A stretch of DNA of 39,738 bases. It comes from Chitinophagaceae bacterium. Its GTDB lineage: Bacteria; Bacteroidota; Bacteroidia; Chitinophagales; Chitinophagaceae. A program made the translations under genes and the position numbers. Location: NCBI GenBank assembly GCA_019455085.1, contig JACFNA010000007.1, positions 1-39,738 of the forward strand, given 5' to 3'. Shown here in pieces: positions 26,945-35,927 of the stretch. How positions within the stretch are numbered: the first letter of the stretch is position 1; the number at the start of each line of letters is the position of its first letter. The notes below the pieces were generated by a model. The model had not been told where the DNA came from. It saw only the letters and a list, made by a program, of their open reading frames with translations, and did not search any database.

Positions 26945-28063
26945 TCAGACCCCTTTCCATCTGGATTTTAATTTCAGGAATGGCAACTCATAGTAAACAT
27001 AAGATACCCATGCAACTGCATAGTTTATAATGAAAATAGTTGCGAACAATAATATCCCCGGCATATTCGGGAAGAAACGAGGTGCCAGTAATCCTATCAG
27101 GGTTATATTGAGTCCGTGAAAACAATAAAGTCCATAAGATATTCTGCCTGTAAAGATCAAAAATCTGTTTTTGCCAAAAATCCTGACCCTGGATGGGTTT
27201 GACATTTGTTCAATGATAAACATTGCTATATAAATGATGAAACAGTATCTGAAAAGCAGGGCGGCAAAATCAGAAGTCAGTGGGTTGTTGTTTTGTTCCA
27301 GAAAGTAGAACAATACAATAAGTGTCGGAAGCACGAGGTAGAAAAGAATGGTTTGTGTGCGCTTAAGTTTGGAAAAGAATCCTGCAATCTGTTTTTTATA
27401 AAAAAGAGAGTACGCGCCGAAAGCACCACAAGCGAAATCGAAAAAGTAGTTTAGCGTATGGAAATATTTAGGGACGTTATTCAATATTCTATACGTAGTA
27501 AATCCAACACTTATAATCATGAAGGCTAGGGCTATCCAACGGATGTGCTTTATGAAGAATTTCAGGAAGATTCCCCAGATTAGATAGAATTGCTCTTCTA
27601 CTGAAATCGACCAAAGAAACTGGAGAAAATACACGTGGGGGAGTGTGTAAAAATTGGCTACAAAGAATAGATAATACCATTTGTCGGGCAGGGTGACGCT
27701 ATGCCCGGCTGCCTTTGCAAGGTAGGGTACTACCACAAATCCCAGGATCATAATAACGAAATACAGGGGCCAGATCCGTAATATGCGCCGTGCAAAATAG
27801 TTCCTGATTGAAAACCGTCCTTTAAATTTTACTTCATTGAGGGCGAGCCAGGTAAGCAGGAAAGATGAAAGGACAAAGAATGTTTCAATTGCCAGAGGTC
27901 CTGACTTATTAAATGCATATAGTGCCAGTGATCCTTCGCGCAGTATTTGTCCCAGCCCCGAAGCGTGGTACACAAATACAACAAGAAAAGCAAACCCCCG
28001 AATTGCGTCCAGTTCGGGGTGGTACAGTTTACCTTTTGCTTCGGCGAGCGCAAATCTGTTCAA
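26945..28063 (-). CDS. Acyltransferase family 3 membrane protein
   Basis: A 372-residue integral membrane protein that starts at TTG 28063; no ATG or GTG lies upstream before the in-frame stop. It has the acyltransferase-3 pattern: YHPELDAIRGFAFLVVFVYH near the start, SSFLLTWLAL, the RRILRIWPLYF motif, then LWSISVEEQFYLIWG and about ten hydrophobic helices ending in YELPFLKLKSRW. Family members (OafA/NolX type) transfer acetyl or other acyl groups to cell-surface sugars such as O-antigen or exopolysaccharide on the periplasmic side of the inner membrane. The conserved catalytic His is in FVYHASG. No glycosyltransferases lie nearby, so the acceptor is unknown. The gene follows the C25 peptidase by 50 bp but has its own weak promoter box. 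Confidence 0.88.
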   Translation of the reverse strand: MNRFALAEAKGKLYHPELDAIRGFAFLVVFVYHASGLGQILREGSLALYAFNKSGPLAIETFFVLSSFLLTWLALNEVKFKGRFSIRNYFARRILRIWPLYFVIMILGFVVVPYLAKAAGHSVTLPDKWYYLFFVANFYTLPHVYFLQFLWSISVEEQFYLIWGIFLKFFIKHIRWIALAFMIISVGFTTYRILNNVPKYFHTLNYFFDFACGAFGAYSLFYKKQIAGFFSKLKRTQTILFYLVLPTLIVLFYFLEQNNNPLTSDFAALLFRYCFIIYIAMFIIEQMSNPSRVRIFGKNRFLIFTGRISYGLYCFHGLNITLIGLLAPRFFPNMPGILLFATIFIINYAVAWVSYVYYELPFLKLKSRWKGV

Positions 28064-28085
28064 TTTGACGGGTTGTTAACAAGGC

Positions 28086-28093
28086 TAAAGATA
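28086..28093 (-). promoter_or_regulatory. Near-consensus -7 box before the acyltransferase gene
   Basis: On the minus strand TATCTTTA differs from TAnnTTTG only in the last base. It lies 22 bp upstream of the TTG start at 28063, in the 50-bp gap after the C25 peptidase gene. Confidence 0.3.
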
Positions 28094-28113
28094 GTGTAAC
28101 GTGCTGATTGAGA

Positions 28114-31100
28114 TTATCTCATCAGGTACATTTTTCCATATCCTTTCCTGAAATACTGCTCGGTCATTTCGTCTCGGTCTGTAAACTTATCCATTCTTCT
28201 TCCATTCAGATTTGTGAGCACTCTGTACAGATATACACCATTGGCTAATTTCTGGCCGTATGTATCTGTTCCGTCCCACTTGTATTCTGTAACGTTCCTG
28301 CCTATGTGTAGAGGGCCAAGCTCCTCCTTTGTAATTTCACGTACGACCTTACCTGTTACTGTCAGAATTTGTATCCTCAGATTTTGCGGCACTTCAGATC
28401 CGGTGATTGTGAAAACAAAAGCTGTGGAGGTAGTGAATGGGTTGGGATAGTTCAGAAGATTTGAAATCATTGGTTTCCCAATAACCCGGAAGGTCACGTG
28501 GTAACCCGTCTTTCCCGCTTCGTTACCTACGGCATCTTTTCCTGTAACAAAGAGTTCATAATCATCGTCCTCTGCGTCAAATGTGGGAGTGAACTCTATG
28601 GTTGCTGTATTTCCATTACCGGTGGCCGGGATGAACTTCAGGGTGTCACTATTAAAATAGTAATCTTTCAGAGTACCATCCGGGAATTTCACTTTTACTT
28701 TTATCAGCGAAGTGTCCTGGAGTTTTAAGAACTCACTTTCATCCTGCAGTTTAATCAGGATATGAGGCTTTCCTGAAACGATATCCCGGTTCAATATGCG
28801 GACTCCGTCAAATGTTACGTCCATGAGCGGATTAAAGTTATCCGGTATTACATAAAAGTTGTGGTAAAGGAAGTTATTAAAATGGGTCTGTTCCGGCTGG
28901 TTATTATCAGGGTTAAAGTCGACAAACAGTGTGTTTGTACCCGGGTACAGTTTAGTATCAAGGTTGTAAACAAGTTTGATAGTGTCTCCACTAATCAGCG
29001 GCTTCATTTTTGTCATAGGAAGTACGTGGGTTACGTTCTTGTTGTCGATGACAGTGAGGTTGATTTTCATACTGTCAAATACAGCGGAGCTGATGTTCTT
29101 AAATGCGATTCCAAACTGCAGAAACTCTCCCTGTCTGAGTGTGTCTTTTGCACTTAAGAAAATGGAGGGAGCTAGTGCACCTTCAGGAACCTCATCTCCA
29201 AGTACCATCCATTTGTTAAGCTGATAGGGCGTGAGGTTTGTCTTGTCAATATTCTTCATCTTCAGCTGCAGGTATGGGTATTGTGCTGCGCTAATGCCTG
29301 AAATGTCCACATCCTTTTGGGATTCGTCTGCTGTCAGAAGTTGCGTTTGGTTGCCATCTTTATCAATACCCCATATTGAAACGGTTGGGATATCCGTTGC
29401 AGGCATATCAGACTGCTTTCCCTGCCAGTGCATGGACTTCCAAGCTTTGGACGGCCCGAATACCGGAGAAGTAATGAGGCCTAGCGTATCTTCAAGCAGG
29501 AAATCCTTTCTGATCGAAATCTTATCATAGAGTCCTTCACTGAATACAATCCCTGGCTCGAAATCCTGAGAGTTCTTCTTGAACATGAATATGAAAGTGC
29601 GTTTTCTGTCGAATGAATCTATGTTATAAAAGCCCTGTTCTCTTAGTTTATGATATAAGCTGATGCCCGAACCGTATATGCTGGTATCAGAAGCCCATTG
29701 GTCGGCATACACAAAGTTGCCAAGGGAGTATGCGTTATAACGTAACACAACAAAGAAGTTGTCGGGGATGGAATCCATGAAGTCCATTACCGTCTTTCTT
29801 CCGGCTACAGTGTTTAGGTTTGGAAATTCGAAGTTTCCTTTTCTTGTTTCCTGGCAAACAGGCAGACTTCCAAACCTCCCTGTCCCAGTAGTATTTATCC
29901 AGGCTTCCAGAGAAAGGGGATCGATTACTGTAAACGTCAATACGTCAAATGCGCAAACGGCAGCTGCTTTTGTGGAACCATTAATATTTACCTGCATTTC
30001 AGATCCCAGAGTGGCAGCCGTGGGGTAAACTCCTGAATTAGCGAAAATGTAATTTTCTTTCTTTACGAATTCCCACGATCTTAAACTATCCAGGAAGATG
30101 TCGGATACTCCGGAATTCAGGTGCTGATAATAGTGTCCTTGTGCAAATCCCGTTCTGTTTGGGATATACTGGAATGAAGATGTAAGCCAATGGTAATCTT
30201 CCGGAAGACCTGACTGAGGTTTGATAGATACCCTCCAGTAGTACACTACACTGTCCTGGTAGGTAATTCCCGGGTCAAACTCCAAAATACCACCCGGAGC
30301 ATTGATACTTCTTGTTATCTTAAATGGCGAATTGAACAACATGGTGGTATCAAGCTCAAAGTCGTATTGTTTAGCAGGCGACAGGGGGTTTGCCGTACTG
30401 GCGAAGAGCTTTTGGCCGGAATTTTCAATTACTGCATAGTTTGCCGGATAAAAAGGTCGGGCTTCGTCTTCATAGATATAAAACTCCTTGGTAACAGAGT
30501 TGTTTGATTCTGACATCTCATCAACAAGGTTGCCATCGTCTATGATTGCAATGATCTTATTTAATCCCTTGTCCCTGGTGGAAATAATCGGGACTTGTAT
30601 TTCAAGGGAATCGGCATATTTTATACCCTTGATTCTTTTTCTTGCAATTTCTTCGGTATTTCCTGCAGGGTACACCCGCTTCAAAACAAATGAGATGGAG
30701 TCATTGATGGCTTTGCCCAGGTTGAACGCTTTGGCATTTATCTTAAAGTTATTTTCAGACACGGAGATAAAGCCCGGATCGATTTTAATCTGGGGGCTTT
30801 CAATTACATAATCCGGTTTGTTTGTAGCATGAAACTTTATAGCAGGATCTCCCTGGAGATTCATTTCTTCCAGATCAGTACGACTGAAAAATCCAAGACC
30901 AGGGTCATCTCCCCTCAGGTTCTTAATTGTTTGTTTCATTATATCCCCGACTGCGCCACCGTAGTGCGTAGTGGATAGGAGTTTGTAAAACATCTTATTG
31001 TACTCATTGAGGTAGGGGCCAATGCCATAGTGTGTACTTGCCATAAAGGATATACTACCTCTTTCCGGACTAAGCACGAAGTTTTCTGAAATAGTCTTAT

Positions 31101-33168
31101 TTCCTGAAATAAACCGGGTGGAGTCAAATACAAAGGTGTTTCCTGCGGTACAACCGCTTACAATAAACATTGGATATTTCCCTGCATTGTTATAGGCAGA
31201 GGGGTCGTCCAGATTGTATTCCAGGGTATTGGCTGATGAGTGGCCGAAGTACGCAAGTATTCCGATACCTTGTTCAAAGAGCTCCTCAATCCGTTTGCTT
31301 GATAGGTTCTGAACGGCTACGTTAGATGTTTTGGTGAAAAGTTCCACATTAGACCCCATCATTGTGTCGCTTAGAATACTGGCGTAACCATTCATATAAG
31401 ATCTGAATTCGAAGTTTTCGTCACTTGTTTTACCTCCAGATATCTGTACTACGTTTTTCTTCCATAGCTGGTCGTTGATATCGTAAACCTGTGACTGCTG
31501 TGCGTCTTCATATTGCATTACTTTGGTAAGATAATCGCCTACCTCACCTCCGTTTACTGCCGACAGCCTGCCAATAGGAATCGAAGGGGTAGAAATGCCA
31601 TAAGGCGAGGATAAGAGAACATCAGATCCCGGACTACCGAAAGTGGGAACCAGATTCAACATATCTCTGTAGGTACTGTTTTTCAGTCGTACATATTCAT
31701 CGTAAATGACGCCTCTTCCAATCAGGAAAACATATCTGGCAGCAGGACTAAAATTAGCCGCTGCAAACTGAATAAAGTCTTTTATTGCGAGAGGATGTTT
31801 TGAAATTCCATAAGCAAACTGATCAGAAAGCTCATTAATATCGACGACAATTGAATTAAACCCTCCTCCTTTTACCGAGTTTCTGTATTGTTTGTATTCA
31901 TCTACATAATTTTTTCCTGAGGTGGATGTGTAGAGAACCGGGTTCGATATTATTATATAGTTACCCTGATTAACCGCCAGTCCGTAGTTGATGAATTCTC
32001 TTTTCCTTAGGGAAGTAATGGCTGTAATTGCTGCAGGTGATTGTGTAACTAATCTGAACTTTCGTTTGGGGGCCAATGATGGTGGTAACACAAACTTAAT
32101 TTTTCCGGGGGTGCTGGTTATGTCAGCCGTGTACCTCTTCATGTTAGTATAGTCATAGAGGACAGGTGCGACAGATCCCATATCGAAGTTGGTGATTTCC
32201 AGATAGTTTCCCTGTGCAGATGCCGGTAACTCAAACGAGAATTCTTTTTGGTTTGAAAAATTAAAGGTACTTGGATAGGTTAACTCCCAAAAAGCTGGAT
32301 TATATCTGTCATATTGTACAGAAGAGGTGTTATAAAACCTCATAGTAGCATTGTTAGGGCTGGTAAAGACAGTTAAGGGGATACCGCTGATTGTCTTCCT
32401 TAAAAAGTTAAAGTAGGGCAATGAAACCTCGTCTATATAAGTGTTGTTTAATTGAAGTTTTACATTTCTTGTATTAAAAGCGTTGCCAACCACGGCATAG
32501 GTAACAGATGCTGCAGGACCGCTCATGTACATGTTTAGGTTTCCCATTGTGGAAATTCTGGTTTTGGCTGGCTCTACAGGGTTTCCGGCCCACCCTTCAC
32601 CCTGTTCGTAGGATGATGAGAAAACATATACGCCTCCGGCAGGTTGAGCAAAACCGGGGCTTAGCAGTTCATTAAAATAAATTCCTTTCGTATTCATAAA
32701 ATAAACCTCGGCGGGAAGAGAATTTCCTGCAACATTGTTGGCTTCATCCATAAATCGCGGACTACCACCTGACGGGGTTACTGTTAAAAAATACGATGCC
32801 GTGTCAGAAATTATACTACGGTATTCAGTTAATTGATATTCTGGTTTTGAATAGAGTTTCTTATCAGGTTTGCCATCATTGCGCCTTCCATAGATCTCTA
32901 TAAAGTCACTTGCACCCATTGTACCTGATGTCACACTAGAGTAAAAGGGTTCTACTTCGCCATTTCTCCAAAGTTGAAGCTGTTCAACAGGCACACTTCC
33001 AAGTCCTGCATTTTGCAGAACAGCTTGTGAAATACGATATACACCGTCGTTGATAATATTAAACTTATAGTAAGGTTTACTATAATCAATCCAGCTATTG
33101 TTAAAGGGTTGGCCTATCGCTCCCATAGACCATAAAAACAGTGATATAAATATGAAATTCCTCTTCAT
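28114..33168 (-). CDS. Long C25-family cysteine peptidase, PorU2-like T9SS sortase
   Basis: A 1,684-residue protein with signal peptide MKRNFIFISLFLWSMGAIGQ. The gingipain-type C25 domain occupies roughly residues 380-790. Its dyad is visible as His643 (YFGHSSAN) and Cys673 (IVSGCTAGN), with spacing close to that of PorU and gingipains. The rest is Ig/CARDB-like beta modules. The C-terminus (about 1580-1684; LLNYPNPFTTSTAFVFTI, then GTDTYGQKLANGVYLYRVLT, ending KGYGKMYLMR) is FlgD-like rather than a standard cleavable sorting domain. PorU removes sorting domains and attaches cargo to lipopolysaccharide, but it is nearer 1,100-1,300 residues. The longer PorU2-type paralogues pair with PorV2. 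The upstream neighbour, 12 bp away, is such a PorV-like gene, which supports the call. The role as a second sortase is inferred. Confidence 0.78.
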   Translation of the reverse strand: MKRNFIFISLFLWSMGAIGQPFNNSWIDYSKPYYKFNIINDGVYRISQAVLQNAGLGSVPVEQLQLWRNGEVEPFYSSVTSGTMGASDFIEIYGRRNDGKPDKKLYSKPEYQLTEYRSIISDTASYFLTVTPSGGSPRFMDEANNVAGNSLPAEVYFMNTKGIYFNELLSPGFAQPAGGVYVFSSSYEQGEGWAGNPVEPAKTRISTMGNLNMYMSGPAASVTYAVVGNAFNTRNVKLQLNNTYIDEVSLPYFNFLRKTISGIPLTVFTSPNNATMRFYNTSSVQYDRYNPAFWELTYPSTFNFSNQKEFSFELPASAQGNYLEITNFDMGSVAPVLYDYTNMKRYTADITSTPGKIKFVLPPSLAPKRKFRLVTQSPAAITAITSLRKREFINYGLAVNQGNYIIISNPVLYTSTSGKNYVDEYKQYRNSVKGGGFNSIVVDINELSDQFAYGISKHPLAIKDFIQFAAANFSPAARYVFLIGRGVIYDEYVRLKNSTYRDMLNLVPTFGSPGSDVLLSSPYGISTPSIPIGRLSAVNGGEVGDYLTKVMQYEDAQQSQVYDINDQLWKKNVVQISGGKTSDENFEFRSYMNGYASILSDTMMGSNVELFTKTSNVAVQNLSSKRIEELFEQGIGILAYFGHSSANTLEYNLDDPSAYNNAGKYPMFIVSGCTAGNTFVFDSTRFISGNKTISENFVLSPERGSISFMASTHYGIGPYLNEYNKMFYKLLSTTHYGGAVGDIMKQTIKNLRGDDPGLGFFSRTDLEEMNLQGDPAIKFHATNKPDYVIESPQIKIDPGFISVSENNFKINAKAFNLGKAINDSISFVLKRVYPAGNTEEIARKRIKGIKYADSLEIQVPIISTRDKGLNKIIAIIDDGNLVDEMSESNNSVTKEFYIYEDEARPFYPANYAVIENSGQKLFASTANPLSPAKQYDFELDTTMLFNSPFKITRSINAPGGILEFDPGITYQDSVVYYWRVSIKPQSGLPEDYHWLTSSFQYIPNRTGFAQGHYYQHLNSGVSDIFLDSLRSWEFVKKENYIFANSGVYPTAATLGSEMQVNINGSTKAAAVCAFDVLTFTVIDPLSLEAWINTTGTGRFGSLPVCQETRKGNFEFPNLNTVAGRKTVMDFMDSIPDNFFVVLRYNAYSLGNFVYADQWASDTSIYGSGISLYHKLREQGFYNIDSFDRKRTFIFMFKKNSQDFEPGIVFSEGLYDKISIRKDFLLEDTLGLITSPVFGPSKAWKSMHWQGKQSDMPATDIPTVSIWGIDKDGNQTQLLTADESQKDVDISGISAAQYPYLQLKMKNIDKTNLTPYQLNKWMVLGDEVPEGALAPSIFLSAKDTLRQGEFLQFGIAFKNISSAVFDSMKINLTVIDNKNVTHVLPMTKMKPLISGDTIKLVYNLDTKLYPGTNTLFVDFNPDNNQPEQTHFNNFLYHNFYVIPDNFNPLMDVTFDGVRILNRDIVSGKPHILIKLQDESEFLKLQDTSLIKVKVKFPDGTLKDYYFNSDTLKFIPATGNGNTATIEFTPTFDAEDDDYELFVTGKDAVGNEAGKTGYHVTFRVIGKPMISNLLNYPNPFTTSTAFVFTITGSEVPQNLRIQILTVTGKVVREITKEELGPLHIGRNVTEYKWDGTDTYGQKLANGVYLYRVLTNLNGRRMDKFTDRDEMTEQYFRKGYGKMYLMR

Positions 33169-33180
33169 AAAATCTCTTGA

Positions 33181-34290
33181 TTAGTATTCACTCTTTGTAC
33201 CGAACAGTATTTTTAATGAAAATATGTGAGTATATAAGGGGTTTGATTGATTAGCCAGATTTGAAAAGGCATAATCGATCACAATATTGGAAACTTTGAA
33301 GCCTGCACCCAGACTTGGTTGGTAAATCCACACCCTCTTTTGGTTGGTCGTATCGCCGTCCTTAAGTGCTTTCTGAAAATTAGTAAGTCCTGCTCTTATA
33401 AAAAAGGCATCCTTAATTTGGGCCTCTAGTCCGATATGCGGATCCACACTGGTGAGATTACTGCGGATCAGTGTATTTCTTTTTCCGTCAAAAGTAAAGT
33501 CCAGATCCCCCTCCACAAGGAGTTTGAATGACTCATTGAAAGGGAAAAGATAGGATGAAGCCAGCGTGAGTCTTGGAGCCGTAATTTCGCTCGATTTTAT
33601 CGGGATATCATTCTTTGTCAGATAAAGTACTTCTTTCTATTTTTCATTAAAATGGAACGACCATGCGTTAAATGTGGTAGAAATATCTTTTACAACGGCC
33701 GCTGCACTCCAGTTCCCCTTCTTCATAGCGAATCCTGCATCCAGGCCGAACCCCCACGCATTGGCGAATTGGCCCACCTTACGGTAGATAATTTTCGTGT
33801 TCACTCCAAAAGAGGCTTTAAAGTCTTCCTCATCGCGTATTTTTTGTGCGAAGGAAAGAAGCATGGCCCAGTCTGCAGAAGAAAAGCTCGAGATGTTATT
33901 GTAGTTTATACTGCCGTCAGGTTCCACCAGAAAGAGTGTGTTGGGAATGTCGTCCACTCCAAAACGGAGGAGAGAGACTCCCAGTGTCCTCTTATTTCCG
34001 CTAATGGGTAGTGCCAAAGCCCCGAATTCGTAATTGGCAATATTGCTGAAATAGCTGGCGTGCATCAGGCTGAGAGAGGGAAAGTCTTCCACACGGGTAA
34101 GCGCTGCGGGATTCCAATATCCTGCTGTAGCATCTTCAACCGATGCGGCCTGAGCAGAACCCATTGCTAATCCTCTTGCACCTGCACCGATATTGAGAAA
34201 TTCGTTAGAATATTTCCTGAACTGGCCTTCAGAAAGCAAGGGTATAGCGAGCAATACTATGGCTATGTAAGTGACAATGGCAGATTTCAT
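33181..34290 (-). pseudogene. PorV2-like T9SS outer-membrane protein gene interrupted by an in-frame amber codon
   Basis: The start ATG 34290 opens a signal peptide (MKSAIVTYIAIVLLAIPLLS) and the PorV family block KYSNEFLNIGAGARGLAMGS, followed by ATAGYWNPAALTR. PorV is an outer-membrane beta-barrel of the FadL type that carries T9SS cargo to the PorU sortase. Codon 218 is TAG (33637-33639). The same frame then continues without interruption for another 151 codons (KEVLYLTKNDIPIKSSEITA, then VEGDLDFTF, ending ILFGTKSEY) to TAA at 33181. The full product would be 369 residues, normal for the family. There is no frameshift; one base change from CAG, GAG or AAG explains it. Either the gene is broken, the stop is read through, or it is a sequence error. 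It lies 12 bp upstream of the PorU2-like gene. Confidence 0.8.
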
Positions 34291-34476
34291 AATCGCGGAA
34301 AAGAATTAAAAAAAATCAGTTTTACTGTGTAAGTGGCCGTAAAATAAAACGTGTACAGATTTGTTATATTGTCATTTTCTTTAAGGAAGCCAATAAAAAT
34401 ACGTAAAAATAACAACCTTGACCGAAAAATACGCTATCAGAAGTAACAGAGTGCAGTGAATAATGTTTTCGTATCG

Positions 34477-34484
34477 TAATTTTG
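34477..34484 (+). promoter_or_regulatory. -7 promoter box of tyrS, 6 nt from ATG
   Basis: TAATTTTG is followed by CAGCCC and the ATG at 34491. The spacing is identical to that of the ypdA-like gene, and it predicts a leaderless mRNA. The TTG at 34482 lies inside this box and is therefore not a plausible start codon. Confidence 0.5.
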
Positions 34485-34490
34485 CAGCCC

Positions 34491-35774
34491 ATGAAAAATG
34501 TTATTGAAGAACTGAGATGGCGTGGCCTTCTGCATGATATAATCCCCGGAACAGAAGAGCAACTGCTAAAAGAGTCAACCGCCGGTTATGTGGGTTTTGA
34601 TCCTACCGCAGAGAGCCTTCATATTGGAAGCCTTGTCCCTATTCTGGTAATGGTGCATTTGCAGAGATTTGGACATAAACCTGTAGCACTGATAGGAGGG
34701 GCTACCGGTATGGTGGGTGACCCGACCGGAAAAAGCGAGGAACGAAACCTATTGGACAGGGATACCCTCGACAGAAACATGGCCGGAATCAGGAAGCAGC
34801 TTTCAAAGTTTATAGATTTTGACTCGAATCAGCCTAATAGCGCCGTAATGGTAAACAACTATGACTGGTTTAAGGATATCTCCTTCCTCGATTTTATAAG
34901 AGATACCGGTAAGCATATTACAGTGAACTATATGATGGCGAAAGATTCGGTAAAAAAGAGGCTGGAGAGTGATAATGGGATGAGTTTCACAGAGTTCTGC
35001 TACCAGTTAATGCAGGGATATGATTTTTACAGGCTCTACCATGAGCAAAACTGCAAACTACAGTTCGGTGGAAGCGATCAATGGGGAAATATTGTTACCG
35101 GAGTGGAATTGCTGCGCAGAAAGTCGGGTAAGGAAGCCTTTGCCTTTACCAGCCCGCTTATAAAGAAGGCTGACGGGAACAAGTTTGGAAAAAGTGAGAA
35201 AGGTAATGTGTGGATTGATGCAGAACGAACTTCTCCTTACTCCTTTTACCAATTCTGGTTAAATACGGCTGATGAAGATGCGGAAAGGTTTCTCAGGATA
35301 TTCACATTTCTGTCCCGGGAAGAGATTTCAGATTTGGCTGCCCGGCATAAAGGCAATGAACATCAGAGAATTCTGCAAAATAAGCTTGCAGAAGAGGTAA
35401 CCCGCTTTGTGCATTCTCAGGAAGACCTTGATTTTGCTATTGAAGCGTCCAGGATTTTGTTTGGAAACGATACTGAAAACGCATTACGCTCACTTACCGA
35501 AAAACAATTTCTGCAGATCATGGAAGGCGTTCCTCAGTTTAGCGTATCCCGAAGCCAGCTTGCGGAACAGGATCTCACCACAATTTTAGTTTATGGAGAG
35601 GTCTTCAAAAGCAAAGGAGAAGCCCGTAAGATGATAACTGCAGGTGGGGTTTCTCTTAATAAGGCTAAAGTGCTGGATGAAGGCATGAAGATTGACTCTT
35701 CGTTGTTGCTAAGCAATAAGTACTTATTGATTCAGAAGGGGAAAAAGAACTATTTCCTGTTGACAGTAAACTAA
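34491..35774 (+). CDS. tyrS: Tyrosyl-tRNA synthetase
   Basis: A 427-residue class I aminoacyl-tRNA synthetase that charges tRNA-Tyr with tyrosine using ATP. The start is ATG 34491. The N-terminal catalytic domain has the HIGH-like motif in [13 protein letters not shown], the tyrosine pocket motif [30 protein letters not shown], and KMSKS-type KFGKS at residues 231-235. The C-terminal S4 RNA-binding domain (about 360-427) contains [19 protein letters not shown]. Length and order are those of bacterial TyrRS. It is transcribed divergently from the porV2-like gene. No T-box leader is present or expected with the promoter so near the start. Confidence 0.97.
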   Translation: MKNVIEELRWRGLLHDIIPGTEEQLLKESTAGYVGFDPTAESLHIGSLVPILVMVHLQRFGHKPVALIGGATGMVGDPTGKSEERNLLDRDTLDRNMAGIRKQLSKFIDFDSNQPNSAVMVNNYDWFKDISFLDFIRDTGKHITVNYMMAKDSVKKRLESDNGMSFTEFCYQLMQGYDFYRLYHEQNCKLQFGGSDQWGNIVTGVELLRRKSGKEAFAFTSPLIKKADGNKFGKSEKGNVWIDAERTSPYSFYQFWLNTADEDAERFLRIFTFLSREEISDLAARHKGNEHQRILQNKLAEEVTRFVHSQEDLDFAIEASRILFGNDTENALRSLTEKQFLQIMEGVPQFSVSRSQLAEQDLTTILVYGEVFKSKGEARKMITAGGVSLNKAKVLDEGMKIDSSLLLSNKYLLIQKGKKNYFLLTVN

Positions 35775-35792
35775 CGGATAAAATATAATTTA

Positions 35793-35838
35793 ACAGGCAG
35801 ATAATGGACTTGTCAGATCAGATTTACTGTCTGTTTTA
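35793..35838 (+). terminator. Possible weak terminator after tyrS
   Basis: ACAGGCAG (35793-35800) can pair with CTGTCTGT (35827-35834) with one G-U pair, around a 26-nt loop, and is followed by a short TTTA. The long loop and short T-run make this a weak call. Confidence 0.25.
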
Positions 35839-35906
35839 TAGCGTTGATAAAGAGTTAAATACGTTACACTTTCCCGATTTCGTAAACCCACCCCACCTTC
35901 ACCTTC

Positions 35907-35914
35907 TATATTTA
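35907..35914 (+). promoter_or_regulatory. Near-consensus -7 box before feoB
   Basis: TATATTTA differs from TAnnTTTG only in the last base and lies 13 bp before the TTG start codon of feoB. No iron-box (Fur) palindrome was recognised in the 153-bp gap after tyrS. Confidence 0.3.
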
Positions 35915-35927
35915 CGCGCTTTTTAAA

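Noticed and set aside
33181-33516. Separate small gene starting at GTG 33516
   Set aside because: It is in frame with the upstream porV2-like part; the 40 codons between also fit the protein. It is the second half of one gene interrupted by TAG.
33637-33639. Reassigned TAG codon
   Set aside because: Four other genes in the window end with TAG at sensible positions, so TAG works as a stop here.
33500-33660. Frameshift in the porV2-like gene
   Set aside because: The reading frame before and after is the same; only a stop codon separates them.
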